Shown here one piece after another: positions 43,133-52,900 of a DNA stretch of 64,000 bases. The notes beneath the pieces are model-generated. The model saw nothing but the letters and a program-made list of their open reading frames with translations. It was not told the origin of the DNA and did not search any database. The position numbers and the translations under genes were made by a program. Position 1 is the first letter of the stretch. Each line of letters begins with the position of its first letter. This DNA is from Streptomyces sp. PTY087I2 (GTDB lineage: Bacteria; Actinomycetota; Actinomycetes; Streptomycetales; Streptomycetaceae): positions 124,001 to 188,000 of the forward strand of contig NZ_LZRD01000006.1 in assembly GCF_001687325.1 (NCBI RefSeq), in the 5' to 3' direction.

Positions 43133-43867
43133 ATGAGGCAGAACCCTCAAACACGAGGTCGCCTGCGCCCCGTCGATCTGGCCCGCAGGCACGGTCTGTC
43201 GATGCAGGCGGTGAGGAACTACGAGGAGGCGGGGATCCTCCCGACCGCCGGACGCACCGCGAATGGCTACCGCACCTACACGCCGCTGCACGCGCAGGCG
43301 CTGGGGACGTTTCTCGCCCTGATCCCCGGCCATGGGCACGCGACCGCGACGGCGATCATGCGGGCGGTGAACCGCGACGAGCCGGCGGAGGCGTTCCGGC
43401 TCGTCGACGAGAGCCACGCCCAGCTCCTGGAGGACCGCAGGACGCTGGATGCCGTCGAGCGGGCCCTCCGCGACCTGGGCCCCGCACGCGACGACGGGGC
43501 GGGCCCCGGCGCGATGTTCGTCGGACCGCTGGCGGGAAAGCTGGGCATCAAACCCGCCACGCTGCGGAAGTGGGAGCGCGCCGGGCTCGTGACCCCGCGC
43601 CGCGACCCGCGTACCGGATACCGGGTGTACGACGCGGCCGACGTACGGGACGCGGCACTGGCCCACCAGCTCCGGCGGGGCGGGTACCGCCTGGAGCAGA
43701 TCGCACCGCTCATCGCCCAGGTGCGGGCGGCCGGCGGTCTGGGACCGCTGGCCGCTGCCCTGCACGACTGGCACGCCCGGCTGGCCGCCCGTGGGCGCGC
43801 GATGCTGGCCGGGGCCGCCGAGCTGGATGCCTACCTGCGCGAACGGGAAGGGCCGGCGCGGGCGTAG
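43133..43867 (+). CDS. MerR-family regulator with two DNA-binding domains
   Basis: A 244-residue regulator. The first MerR-type helix-turn-helix (residues about 12-50: RPVDLARRHGLSMQAVRNYE then GYRTY) is followed by a helical middle segment, then a second MerR-type unit near residues 130-170 (GPLAGKLGIKPATLRKWERA, then GYRVYDAADV). A C-terminal helical tail ends the protein. Having two complete winged-helix units in one chain is unusual for MerR proteins, though actinomycete examples related to TioE are known. No cysteine-rich metal site is visible, so an organic ligand such as a drug is more likely than a metal. Divergent from the erythromycin esterase-like gene, its probable target. Confidence 0.88.
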   Translation: MRQNPQTRGRLRPVDLARRHGLSMQAVRNYEEAGILPTAGRTANGYRTYTPLHAQALGTFLALIPGHGHATATAIMRAVNRDEPAEAFRLVDESHAQLLEDRRTLDAVERALRDLGPARDDGAGPGAMFVGPLAGKLGIKPATLRKWERAGLVTPRRDPRTGYRVYDAADVRDAALAHQLRRGGYRLEQIAPLIAQVRAAGGLGPLAAALHDWHARLAARGRAMLAGAAELDAYLREREGPARA

Positions 43868-43870
43868 GCC

Positions 43871-44028
43871 CGCACCGGCCGCACGGCACATGAGCGGATG
43901 GGCCAGGCGGCACCGGCTCCCCGGCACGTGAGCGGATCGGCCGGGCGGCGCACCGGTCGCACGGCACATGAGCGGACCGGTCGGCCTGCGAACCGGCCGC
44001 ATGGCACGTGATCGGACCGGTCAGGCGG
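43871..44028. repeat. Four tandem copies of a ~40-bp repeat between convergent genes
   Basis: Imperfect head-to-tail units at 43871-43910, 43911-43948, 43949-43988 and 43989-44028, sharing a core like GGCACATGAGCGGA followed by CCGGTC/GGCC. They fill the whole gap between the MerR and acyl-CoA dehydrogenase genes and run eight bases into the latter's 3' end. They code for nothing recognisable. Confidence 0.85.
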
Positions 44029-45679
44029 GCAGCCGCTCCAGCAGGCCCGCGAAATCCGTGCCCGCCGGAAGGGTGCCGAACGCCAGCCCCTGGTCCCCGG
44101 CGAGGCGGGACGCGCAGAACGCGTCGGCCACCGCCGCCGGAGCGTGGCGTACCAGCAGCGAGCCCTGGAGGACGAGAGCGGCCCGTTCGACGACCCGGCG
44201 GGCCCGGAGCTGCGCGTCCTCGGGGCGGGCCAGCTCGGCCCGCAGCTCCCGCCAGGCCGCGTCGAGGCGCGCGTCCGCACCGGCGGCCGCCCCGATCTCC
44301 GCGCTCAGGGCCTCCAGGGACTCGGGCTCCCGCGTCAACGCCCGCAGCATGTCGAGGGCGTTGACGTTGCCGGAGCCCTCCCAGATGCCGTTGAGCGGGG
44401 CCTCGCGGTACAGCCGGGGCATCCCGGAGGCCTCGTCGTAACCGTTGCCGCCCAGGCACTCCAGCGCCTCGGCGACCGCGACGGGCTGCCGCTTGCACAC
44501 CCAGTACTTGCCGATGGCGGTGGCCAGCCGGAGAAAGGCGCGCTCCCCGGCGTCGCCCCGGTGCGCGCGGTCGGCGGCCCCCGCCAGGCGCAGGGCGAGA
44601 GTCGTGGCGGCCTCGGATTCCAGGGACAGATCCGCCAGGACGTTGCGCATCAGCGGCTGGTCGATCAACTCGACGCCGAACACCGAGCGGTGGCGCGCGT
44701 GGTGGGCCGCCTGCGCGAGCGCGGCACGGATCCCGGCGGCCGACCCGAGCACACAGTCGAGCCGGGTCATCGTCACCATGTCGATGATGGTGCGCACGCC
44801 CTTGCCCTCGTCACCGACCAGCCAGGCCACGGTGTCGTCGAACTCCGGCTCGCTGGACGCGTTGGACCGGTTGCCGAGCTTGTCCTTGAGCCGCTGGATA
44901 CGGAAGGTGTTCCGGCTCCCGTCCGGCAGCACACGCGGCACCAGGAAGCACGACAGACCGCCGGGCGACTGGGCAAGCACCAGGAACAGGTCGTTCATCG
45001 GCGCGCTCGTGAACCACTTGTGCCCGCGCAGCCGCCAGGTGCCGTCGGCCTGCTCGACGGCGGCCGTGGTGTTGGCACGCACATCGGTGCCGCCCTGCTT
45101 CTCCGTCATCCCCATCCCGGCGAGCAGACCGCGCTTTGCGGCGGGGGCGCTCAGCCCCGGCTCGTACACCCGGCTGGTCAGCAGAGGCTCGTACGTCTTC
45201 GCGAGGTCGGGGGAGCGGCGCAGCGCCGGGACGACGGCGTACGTCATCGAGACCGGGCACAGATGCCCCTGCTCCAGCATCGTGGCCAGCATGAAACCGC
45301 CGGCCCGGGCGACATGGGCCCCGGGGCGCTCGTCGGCCCAGGCGGCGCCCGCCAGCCCGGCCCGCACCGAGGCGTCCATCAGCGCGTGGTACGCCGGGTG
45401 GAACTCGACCTCGTCGATCCGGTGGCCGAAACGGTCGTGGGTGCGCAGCTCCGGCTCGTGCCGGTTGGCCTGGTCGGCCCAGTGCTGCGCCTCCTCGCCG
45501 CCGACGTACCGCCCGAAGCGGTGCAACTCCTCGACGTGCCACTCGGCGCCCTCGCGGCGTACCCCTTCGAGCAGCACCGCGTCGTCGGCCGCGTCGTGAC
45601 CGGTGAGCGGAGGCGGCTGATTGGTCACCTCGTGCGTCACTGCGGTCGGGTTGCTGCGTGGTGCGGTGGGCGTGGACAT
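44021..45679 (-). CDS. AidB-like acyl-CoA dehydrogenase family protein
   Basis: A 552-residue flavoprotein of the acyl-CoA dehydrogenase superfamily, AidB/isovaleryl-CoA dehydrogenase-like branch. The N-terminal HEVTNQPPPL and EFHPAYHALM, the flavin-binding region GMGMTEKQGGTDVRANTT near residue 195, WFTSAPMNDLFLVLAQ, and the late ECLGGNGYDEASGMPRLYREAPLN closely match the AidB pattern. Escherichia coli AidB binds DNA and is linked to protection from alkylating agents; ordinary acyl-CoA oxidation is an alternative. ATG at 45679 follows GGAGGAG six bases upstream. It is the second gene after a TetR regulator 73 bases away on the same strand and probably shares its transcript. Confidence 0.92.
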   Translation of the reverse strand: MSTPTAPRSNPTAVTHEVTNQPPPLTGHDAADDAVLLEGVRREGAEWHVEELHRFGRYVGGEEAQHWADQANRHEPELRTHDRFGHRIDEVEFHPAYHALMDASVRAGLAGAAWADERPGAHVARAGGFMLATMLEQGHLCPVSMTYAVVPALRRSPDLAKTYEPLLTSRVYEPGLSAPAAKRGLLAGMGMTEKQGGTDVRANTTAAVEQADGTWRLRGHKWFTSAPMNDLFLVLAQSPGGLSCFLVPRVLPDGSRNTFRIQRLKDKLGNRSNASSEPEFDDTVAWLVGDEGKGVRTIIDMVTMTRLDCVLGSAAGIRAALAQAAHHARHRSVFGVELIDQPLMRNVLADLSLESEAATTLALRLAGAADRAHRGDAGERAFLRLATAIGKYWVCKRQPVAVAEALECLGGNGYDEASGMPRLYREAPLNGIWEGSGNVNALDMLRALTREPESLEALSAEIGAAAGADARLDAAWRELRAELARPEDAQLRARRVVERAALVLQGSLLVRHAPAAVADAFCASRLAGDQGLAFGTLPAGTDFAGLLERLPA

Positions 45680-45752
45680 CGGATCTCCTCCGGGAGGCGG
45701 GACGGCGGGGCGGGACACACCGGGTGCGGGGACGGGGAGGGAGCGGACCGGG

Positions 45753-46358
45753 TCACGGAGCCGCGCCGGCGCAGCGCAGGGCCACGGCGGTCAGCTCGGC
45801 GACGAGCAGGTCCGCGTCCTGCGCGGCCGAGGTGCTCAGCGGATACACGAGGACCTCGCCGATGGCGCCGGTGAGCGCGGCGGCGGTGATCTCCGCGTCC
45901 TGGCCGGGAAACTCGCCCGCGGCGACCCCCTCGTCGATCACCGAGGCGAACAGCGCCCGGTAGCGGCGTCGGAAGGCCAGGCGCTCCGCGCCGACCGCCG
46001 GCTCGGCGGGCGCCGCGAGCAGCGCGTACGCCAGACCGTGGTTCTCCAGGGCACGGCGGGCGAACCCCCCCCCCCCCCGCCGCAACCGGTCGGCCGGATC
46101 ACCGTCGCCCTCCAGGACATCGCCCAGCACCTCCACCTCGCGCTGCGCGGCGCGCCGGAAGACCTCCACGGCCAGCGCGGACTTGGACGAGAAGTGCTGG
46201 TAGACGGAGCCGGCGGCCATGCCGGCCGCGTCGGCGACCGCGGTCACGGACGCCTGCGCCCAGCCGACCTCGGCCACGACCTCGGTGGCACGGACGACGA
46301 GATGCTCCCGGGCGGCTTCGAGGCGCCGCGTCTCGGCGGGGGTCTTGCGGTAGGCCAT
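45753..46358 (-). CDS. TetR-family regulator containing a 14-G homopolymer tract
   Basis: A 201-residue TetR regulator with the helix-turn-helix at residues about 20-65 (ASVTAVADAAGMAAGSVYQHF) and a C-terminal TetR ligand domain (FRRRYRALFASVIDEG and following). Near residue 95 the coding strand contains 14 consecutive G, read as four glycines (RRGGGGFARR) in a helix where glycines would be unfavourable. Slippage by one base would truncate the repressor, so the gene could be phase variable, or the base count could be a sequencing error. The probable operator lies just upstream of the start; the likely regulated partner is the AidB-like gene downstream. Confidence 0.88.
   Translation of the reverse strand: MAYRKTPAETRRLEAAREHLVVRATEVVAEVGWAQASVTAVADAAGMAAGSVYQHFSSKSALAVEVFRRAAQREVEVLGDVLEGDGDPADRLRRGGGGFARRALENHGLAYALLAAPAEPAVGAERLAFRRRYRALFASVIDEGVAAGEFPGQDAEITAAALTGAIGEVLVYPLSTSAAQDADLLVAELTAVALRCAGAAP
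46065..46078 (-). repeat. 14-base G homopolymer inside TetR gene
   Basis: Fourteen consecutive C on the + strand (G in the coding direction), the longest mononucleotide run noticed in the window. It lies within codons for the ligand-binding domain of the TetR regulator. Confidence 0.95.
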
Positions 46359-46366
46359 GAAAGAAG

Positions 46367-46380
46367 TGAACCATCATTCA
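46367..46380. promoter_or_regulatory. TetR operator-like inverted repeat
   Basis: TGAACCATCATTCA, an inverted repeat with TGAA/TTCA arms, lies eight bases upstream of the TetR start codon. The pattern TGAAT..ATTCA is common in operators of actinomycete TetR proteins, so autorepression is likely. Only 33 bases separate it from the metallophosphoesterase stop on the same strand. Confidence 0.6.
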
Positions 46381-46413
46381 GGGCTTCCCGCCATGGCCGG
46401 TGCGCCTTCCGCC

Positions 46414-47646
46414 TCAGGCCGTGGAAGCCCCCTGCGGGGACCGGAGGACGAGCAGGGTGATCTCGCTGGGGGCGAAGACCCGGAAGGGCGGGCCCCAGAA
46501 GCCGGTGCCACGGCTGGTGTAGAGGAGGGTGCGTGCGCCGTGGCTGCTGAGCCCGGCGACTGCCGGCTGGTCGACGCGGACCAGGTAGTGGAACGGCCAG
46601 ATCTGGCCGCCGTGCGTGTGGCCGGAGAGCTGGAGGTCGATGCCGTGGGCCGCCGCCCGGTCGATGAACTTGGGCTGATGGGCGAGGAGCAGGACGGGGA
46701 GATCCGGATCGGCGCCGTCGAGGGCTCCCGCGAGGTGGGCGCGGTGGCCCGCCAGCCCGGAGGATTCGGCGGTCACGTCGTCGACGCCGGCGACCACGAG
46801 GCTGTCACCACCGCGTTCGAGCAGCAGATGGCGGTTGCGCAGGGGCTCCCACCCCAGCTCGTCCATCAGGTCGACCCAGCCCTGGGCCTCGCTGTAGTAC
46901 TCGTGGTTGCCGGTGACGTAGACCCGGGCCCGGGTGGCCCGCACCGTGCCCAGGGGAGCGGCCTGGGCACGGCGGCGTTCGGCCGTGCCGTCCGCGATGT
47001 CGCCGGTGTGGCAGACGAGATCGGCGTCCAGCGTGTTCACGGTGTCGCAGACGCGTGCGGACCAGCGGGCGCGGTCGAGCGGGCCGTAGTGCGTGTCGGT
47101 GATCAGGGCGACCCGGGTGCCGTCCAACCCGGCCCCCAGACGCGGGAGTTCCACGTCGAGACGGCGGACCCGTGGCACGCGTCGGGCCTCGGCGTACCCC
47201 CAGGCCAGCAGCGCGGCGGCGACGCCGAGGACGGCCCAGGTGACGATGCGCGCCCGGTCCTGCCCGTCGCCGACACTGGCCACGGTCAGGGCGAGCCGCA
47301 ACAGGACGCCGAGCAGAACGGACCAGGTGAACAGGACCCATATACCGCCGAGCAGCGTGTCCCCGACGATCGCCGCCCGGTCCTGCTGACGCCGGCCGTG
47401 GCCCCGCGCCATCGCGACAGGCATCCCGACCAGCCCGAGGACGAACAGCGAGGTGCCGGCCAGTGAGACGGGGAGGGGCCAGTGCTGACCGCCGTACAGG
47501 AGCACCCAGCACGGCACGGCCCACAGCAGGACGGGGGCGACCAGGGGGATGTAGCGCATCAGCCGCTGTAGCCGACTCCGCGGCTCTGCTTGCGCCGCGC
47601 CGTCTGCCGCGCTGTCCGCGGATCGGGTATCGCTGGTCTCGGTCAC
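46414..47646 (-). CDS. Membrane-associated metallophosphoesterase (YkuE-like)
   Basis: A 410-residue protein with four hydrophobic segments in its first 160 residues (LVAPVLLWAVPCWVLLY, LAGTSLFVLGLVGMPVAM, and two more) followed by a calcineurin-like phosphoesterase domain. The metal-binding motifs are complete: DTHYG near residue 187, GDIADG, GNHEYY, and HTHGGQIWP near residue 345. The domain order suggests an enzyme anchored to the membrane. Related YkuE-type proteins act on phospholipid head groups or UDP-diacylglucosamine-like substrates, but the substrate here is unknown. GTG at 47646 has AGGAGG seven bases upstream. Confidence 0.9.
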   Translation of the reverse strand: MTETSDTRSADSAADGAAQAEPRSRLQRLMRYIPLVAPVLLWAVPCWVLLYGGQHWPLPVSLAGTSLFVLGLVGMPVAMARGHGRRQQDRAAIVGDTLLGGIWVLFTWSVLLGVLLRLALTVASVGDGQDRARIVTWAVLGVAAALLAWGYAEARRVPRVRRLDVELPRLGAGLDGTRVALITDTHYGPLDRARWSARVCDTVNTLDADLVCHTGDIADGTAERRRAQAAPLGTVRATRARVYVTGNHEYYSEAQGWVDLMDELGWEPLRNRHLLLERGGDSLVVAGVDDVTAESSGLAGHRAHLAGALDGADPDLPVLLLAHQPKFIDRAAAHGIDLQLSGHTHGGQIWPFHYLVRVDQPAVAGLSSHGARTLLYTSRGTGFWGPPFRVFAPSEITLLVLRSPQGASTA

Positions 47647-48015
47647 GCTTGCCCTCCTGAGGTTCTTCCTGGGCGGATCCCGCCGCCGATGCCCTGCTTC
47701 TGCTCCGGCCGCACTGCCGGATTCTCTCGCAGAGCGCAGGATCCGCTTCGGGGGGTCGGTCCGCGACGCCGAGGGGGAGCCCCGTACCTGGGGCCTCTCG
47801 CCGCAGCCGTCGCACCGCCGTTCCTTTAGGTAGCGCTACGTATTGATAGGCGCCGTCCGAGCGCCGCAAACTCTGGGCGGCAAAGCCCATCACAGGTCAT
47901 CCCCGCGGCCGCCCGGCGTCATCTCCCGTCACCACGCCTCTTCCGTGGTGCCCGCGCGCCGTGCGGTCCACCCCCACCAGGCCCGACCGGGTCTGACGCA
48001 TCAAGAGGAGAAGCT
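47647..48015. other. Intergenic region upstream of S8 protease
   Basis: A 369-bp gap between divergent genes with no convincing coding sequence. It holds the ribosome site GAGGAG just before the protease GTG and a small palindrome TAGCGCTA near 47836, possibly an operator. The promoters of both flanking genes must lie here. Confidence 0.6.
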
Positions 48016-49629
48016 GTGGATCGTCCAGTTCGCACCTTGCGGAGACTGCTCGCCGTCGGCGCCGGTGCCGCCCTGCTCGTCGGTGCCGCCTCGACCGCCG
48101 GGGCCACGGCCGTGCCCGTACCGCCGGGCGGCGGCGAAGGCCGCATCGTCGGTGCGGACCGCCCCGACGCGGTCGAAGGCTCCTACATCGTCACACTCAA
48201 GGACTCCGTGGCCCGCACCGAGATACCCTCCGTCGCGCGGTCCCTGTCCCAGCGCCACGCGGGCCAGGTCAGGAGCACCTACACCACCGCCCTGCGCGGC
48301 TTCTCGGTGAAGATGAGCGAGGAGAAGGCGAAGCGCCTGGCCGCCGACCCCTCGGTGGCCCGCGTGGAAGCCGACGGCGCGGCGTACGCCACCGGCACCC
48401 AGCCCAATCCGCCCAGTTATGGCCTGGACCGCATCGACCAGCGCAACCTTCCGCTGGACAGGAGTTTCACCTACCCCAGTGACGCCTCCAACGTCACGGT
48501 CTACGTCGTCGACTCCGGTGTCCGTATGAGCCACGGCGACTTCGGCGGCCGGGCCACCAGCGGCTACGACTTCATCGACAACGACTCCAACGCCTCGGAC
48601 TGTCATGGGCATGGCACGCACGTCGCCGGTACCGCCGCGGGCAGCTCCTACGGGGTCGCCAAGGGCGCCAAGATCGTCAGCGTCCGCGTACTGAACTGCC
48701 AGGGCAGCTCCGGCACCACCTGGGACCCGGTCCTCCGCGGTATCGACTGGGTGACCAAGAACGCCAAGAAGCCCGCCGTGGTCAACATGAGTGTCGGCGG
48801 CGGCAAGACCCAGTCCATCAACGACGCGATCAGCAACTCCATCGCCTCTGGCATCACCTGGGTCGTCGCGGCGGGGAACAACAACGCCGACTCCTGCCAG
48901 TACTCGCCCTCGTCCACCCCGGCGGCGATCACCGTCGGCGCCACGAACAGCTCGGACGCCCGCGCCACCGGCTGGAGCAACGGCCAGGCCTCCAACTACG
49001 GCACCTGCCTCGACATCTTCGCCCCCGGCGACAAGATCATCTCCACGTCGAACGCGGGCGACAGCGCCAACCAGTCCATGAGCGGCACCTCCATGGCATC
49101 CCCGCACACGGCCGGTGCCGCCGCCCTGCTCCTGGCCGCCAACCCGTCGCTCACCCCCGCCCAGGTCCGCGACAAGCTCGTCGCCGACGCCACCCCGGAC
49201 AAGATCAGCGACGCCCGCCCCGGCTCACCCAACCGCCTGCTCTACACCGGCGCCGGTGGCGGTGAGGACCCGACCGACCCTCCCGGCAAGAGGTTCGAGA
49301 GCACCGGTCAGGTCCAGATCCGCGACAACGCCACCGTCGAGTCCCCCATCACCGTGACCGGCATCGATGGCAACGCCCCCGCCAACCTGTCGGTCACCCT
49401 CGACATCCGCCACACCTTCCGCGGTGACCTCAAGGTCGAACTGCTGCCCCCGGGCGGAGGCGTGGCCGTCCTGAAGAACTTCAACCCGAACGACAGCGCC
49501 GACAACGTCCAGGGCACGTTCACGGTCGACGCCTCCGGCAAGCCCGCCAACGGCGTCTGGAAGCTGCGCGTCACCGACAACTGGGTCAACGACACCGGCT
49601 ACATCAACTCCTGGTCCCTCCAGTTCTGA
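48016..49629 (+). CDS. Secreted S8 subtilisin-like protease with I9 propeptide and C-terminal P-domain
   Basis: A 537-residue secreted serine protease. Order: signal peptide (residues 1-31, ending STAGATA), I9 inhibitor propeptide (SYIVTLKDSV to about residue 120), S8 catalytic domain with Asp in VYVVDSGV, His in DCHGHGTHVAGT and Ser in SGTSMASPH, then a linker GGGEDPTDPPGK and a proprotein-convertase P-domain of about 110 residues (ITVTGIDGNAP to SWSLQF). The catalytic part is proteinase K-like with paired cysteines. P-domains stabilise the catalytic domain or may be processed off. GTG at 48016 is preceded by GAGGAG. A clear hairpin follows the stop. Confidence 0.94.
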   Translation: MDRPVRTLRRLLAVGAGAALLVGAASTAGATAVPVPPGGGEGRIVGADRPDAVEGSYIVTLKDSVARTEIPSVARSLSQRHAGQVRSTYTTALRGFSVKMSEEKAKRLAADPSVARVEADGAAYATGTQPNPPSYGLDRIDQRNLPLDRSFTYPSDASNVTVYVVDSGVRMSHGDFGGRATSGYDFIDNDSNASDCHGHGTHVAGTAAGSSYGVAKGAKIVSVRVLNCQGSSGTTWDPVLRGIDWVTKNAKKPAVVNMSVGGGKTQSINDAISNSIASGITWVVAAGNNNADSCQYSPSSTPAAITVGATNSSDARATGWSNGQASNYGTCLDIFAPGDKIISTSNAGDSANQSMSGTSMASPHTAGAAALLLAANPSLTPAQVRDKLVADATPDKISDARPGSPNRLLYTGAGGGEDPTDPPGKRFESTGQVQIRDNATVESPITVTGIDGNAPANLSVTLDIRHTFRGDLKVELLPPGGGVAVLKNFNPNDSADNVQGTFTVDASGKPANGVWKLRVTDNWVNDTGYINSWSLQF

Positions 49630-49642
49630 ACCACCCCGCGCC

Positions 49643-49685
49643 TCCCGGGCCGGTGAGCCTCTCCGCGAACCTCACCGGCCCGGGA
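49643..49685 (+). terminator. Terminator hairpin after S8 protease
   Basis: Perfect 15-bp stem (49643-49657 and 49671-49685) with a 13-base loop, 14 bases after the protease stop. It isolates the protease from the LAL regulator downstream. The remaining gap to 49900 shows no credible gene. Confidence 0.85.
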
Positions 49686-49900
49686 CGGGGGCGTCCGTGG
49701 CGCCCGCACACGCGCCGCGGACGCCGCTCCTCTTTCCCACGCCTTTCCAGCGCCTATTCAGAGCCGTCGGTACGGGCCATCATGAGGCTGTTCCGACGGC
49801 CCGGTCGCATCGTCCGCCTGCCTCTGCCTGCTTCTGACTGCCCGTTCGCCCTATCACCCATCCGTCATGCCGATGCCGCCCAGGAGCGCGGAAGGAAGCC

Positions 49901-52900
49901 GTGAACGCCGAGCCGCCGCCTCCTCCCTCCGTCCCCGGCCCCCTGATCGGACGCTTTGCCCTCCTGGCCGACGTGTGCGCGGCGCTCGACCGCAGACCCG
50001 CCGTCGCGGTGATCACCGGGGAGGCCGGGGCAGGGAAGAGCCGACTCGTCCATGAAGTCCTGCGGCGGACCGCATCACCGGAGGCCGTCACCCTGGCCGC
50101 CCGCTGCCAGGAGACGGACGCGCCCTTCCCGTTCGCGCCGCTCATCGAGGCGTTGAGCCGCTTCCGCTCCGGGTGGATCCCGGCGGACCTGCCGCCGGTG
50201 ACCGGGGCCCTGCACGCCCTGCTGCCCGAGCTCGCGGATCGCCTCCCGCCCGCGCCGCCTCCCCTGACAGACCCACACGCCCAACACCACCGCGTCCTGC
50301 GCGCCCTGCACGCGTACGTGGCATCGCTCGGGGAAGTCGTCCTGGTCGTCGAGGATCTCCAGTGGGCCGACGCCTCGACCTGCGCCCTGCTCCGTACGGT
50401 CGTCGCCGACCCGCCGCCCCACCTGGGACTCGTCCTCACCGCCCGCAGCCATACCGCACCCCACACCGACGCCGAGGGGAGCGACGGACTCCCGTTCCCG
50501 CTGCGCACACCGCCCCACGTCACGGTGGTCGAACGACACCTCGCACCGCTGACGGCGGCGGAGACCGGCGAGCTGGCCGCCGGACTGCTCGGAGTGCAGG
50601 CGGTACCGGAGGAGTTCGCCGACCGCCTGCACCGGTGGACGGGTGGCCTGCCGTACGTGATCGAGGAGGCGCTGCGCGCATGGCCCGGCTCCACGGAGTC
50701 CCCCACCGACGCGGAGGGGGAGCCGGGGGAGCCGCCCCTGCCCGCGTCCGTGCGCCGCGTGGTGGTGGAGCGGCTGCGTGGCCTTCCTCCGGCGGCGCGC
50801 CAGGTGGTTGCGGCGGCGGCGGTACTGGGCGAGCCCGCGCCCGTGGAACTGCTGGGGGCTGTCGCGGGGTTGGGCGAACCGGAGGCGCGGCGTGCGCTCG
50901 GGGCGGCGCTGAGGGAGGGGGTCCTTCGGCCGACGGGGAGCGATGGTGCTTTCCCGCACGATGGGGCGTGCGCCCGAGACGGGGCTTGCGCTCGCGATGG
51001 CGCTTACGCCTGCGCCCGAGACGGCGCCGCTGCCCGCTCCTCCGCTGGAGCTGACGCCTTCCCCCGCGACGGCGCTTACGCCCGCGACGGCGCTTACGCC
51101 CGCGACGGCGCCTGCGCCCGCGACGGCGCCTGCGCCCGCGACGGCGCCTGCGCCCGCGACGGCGCCTGCGCCTGCTCCTCCGACGCCGCTCACGCCCTCC
51201 CCCGCGACAGCGCCTGCGCTCACGACGTAGCTGCCCCCTGCTCCTCCGACGGCGCCTGTGCCTCCCCCCGCGACGGCGCCCACGCCTCCCTCTCCACCAC
51301 CGCTTTCGCCTTCCCCTACGCCTTGGCGCGCCGGGCCGCGTACGACGCGGTCGCCGAACCGGAGCGGCCTGTTCTGCATCTGCGTGCGGCCCGCGCCCTG
51401 GCCCGGCACATGAGTCCCTTCCCGCTGGCGGGGATCGCCGAGCACTACCGGCGCGCCGGCCGTCCCGTCCAGGCGGCGCGCTGCCTGGAGGCGGCCGGGA
51501 ACCGGGCGGCGGGGGACGGGGACGCGGGCCTGGCCGCGGCTCTCTACCTCGACGCCCTGCGCAACGGACCCCCGCCCGTGGCCCGCGACCGGGTCGCGCT
51601 GAAGCTGGCCCGCGTTGCCCTGAACGCCCGGCTTGGCCCGCAAGTGCCCGCCGCGCTGCGGCAGGTCCTCGACCAGCACTCGCTGGGCCCCGGGCCGAGC
51701 GGTGAGATCCGGCTGCTCCTGGGCCTGTTGCTGCGCAACCAGTCGGGGGCCGGGGTGGAGGCGCTGGAGGAGATAGCGCGGGCGGTCCCCGACCTCCTCG
51801 TCGTCTCCACCGGCCAGGCCGTCCGTGCTCTGGCGATCACGGCCATCCCCTCCCTCAAGGGCTGGCCGGTCGGCGAGCACCGCCGTCTGCTGGCCGAGGC
51901 GGAGCGGCTGCTGCCCGAGGTCGAGGAGGAGGACCTGCGCTCCGCCGTGCTGGCCAACCGGGCCACCGCCCTGGCCCTGATGGGCGACCCGTCGGCGTGG
52001 GAGGCGGTGGCCGATCTGCCCGAGACCCTGACCGGTGAGGCGGCGGCGAGGGTGTACGCCAATCTGGCGGGCGCCGCGAACTCCCTGGGCCACCCGGAGC
52101 GTTCCCGTACCTTCCAGGCCCGGGCGTGGCGGGCCGTGCGGACCAACCATGCCCCCTATCTGGAGGCGTTCGTCGAGACGACGGACGTGGTCGCCGCCTT
52201 CACGAACGGCCGGTGGAAGGGGCTCCTGGGGCGGGCCGAGCGTGCCGAGGCGCAGTACCAGGACGTGCCCGACTTCCACGCGGAAGCCCTGCTGGTCTGC
52301 GGACTGCTGCGCCTGCACACCAAGGGGCAGACGGATGTGGCGCGGCGGCTCCTGGAGCAGGCCGTACGGACGACCGCGCTGGACACCGGCGTCGTACTGA
52401 CCGCCGCTGCGGCTGCCGTGGCGCGGATCCACCTGGCGGCCGGCCGCCCCTCGCAAGCTGTTCAGGCCGTGGAAGGGGTGCTGCGGCAGGTCCGCCGTAC
52501 GGGGGCGTGGGTATGGGCGACCGCCCTCGTGCCGCCGTCGGTCGAGGCCTTCGTCCGGGACGGCCGCCCCGACGAGGCGCATCGCCTGGTCGCGGAGCTG
52601 GCCGCGGGCATCGCCGACCGCGACGCACCCGCCGCCCGGGCCGCCCTGCTGACCTGCCGGGCTCTGCTCACCGCCACGGACGACCCGCAGTCCGGGCGTA
52701 CGGCACCCGATGCGCTGTACGCGTCCGCGGCGGACGCCTGGACGCGGCTGGAGCGACCGTACGAAGCCGCGTACGTGCAGGAGGCTCAAGGGCTCCACCT
52801 GCTGGCCTCGGGCGTGCCGGCCGGGCGCGCGGTGCTGCACGAGGTGATCGCGGCCTACCAGGACATCGACGCCGTATGGGATGTGCTGCGGTGTCAGCGC

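Noticed and set aside
49653..49904. 83-residue frame between the S8 protease and the LAL regulator
   Set aside because: It overlaps a terminator hairpin, has no recognisable motif and only weak start signals.
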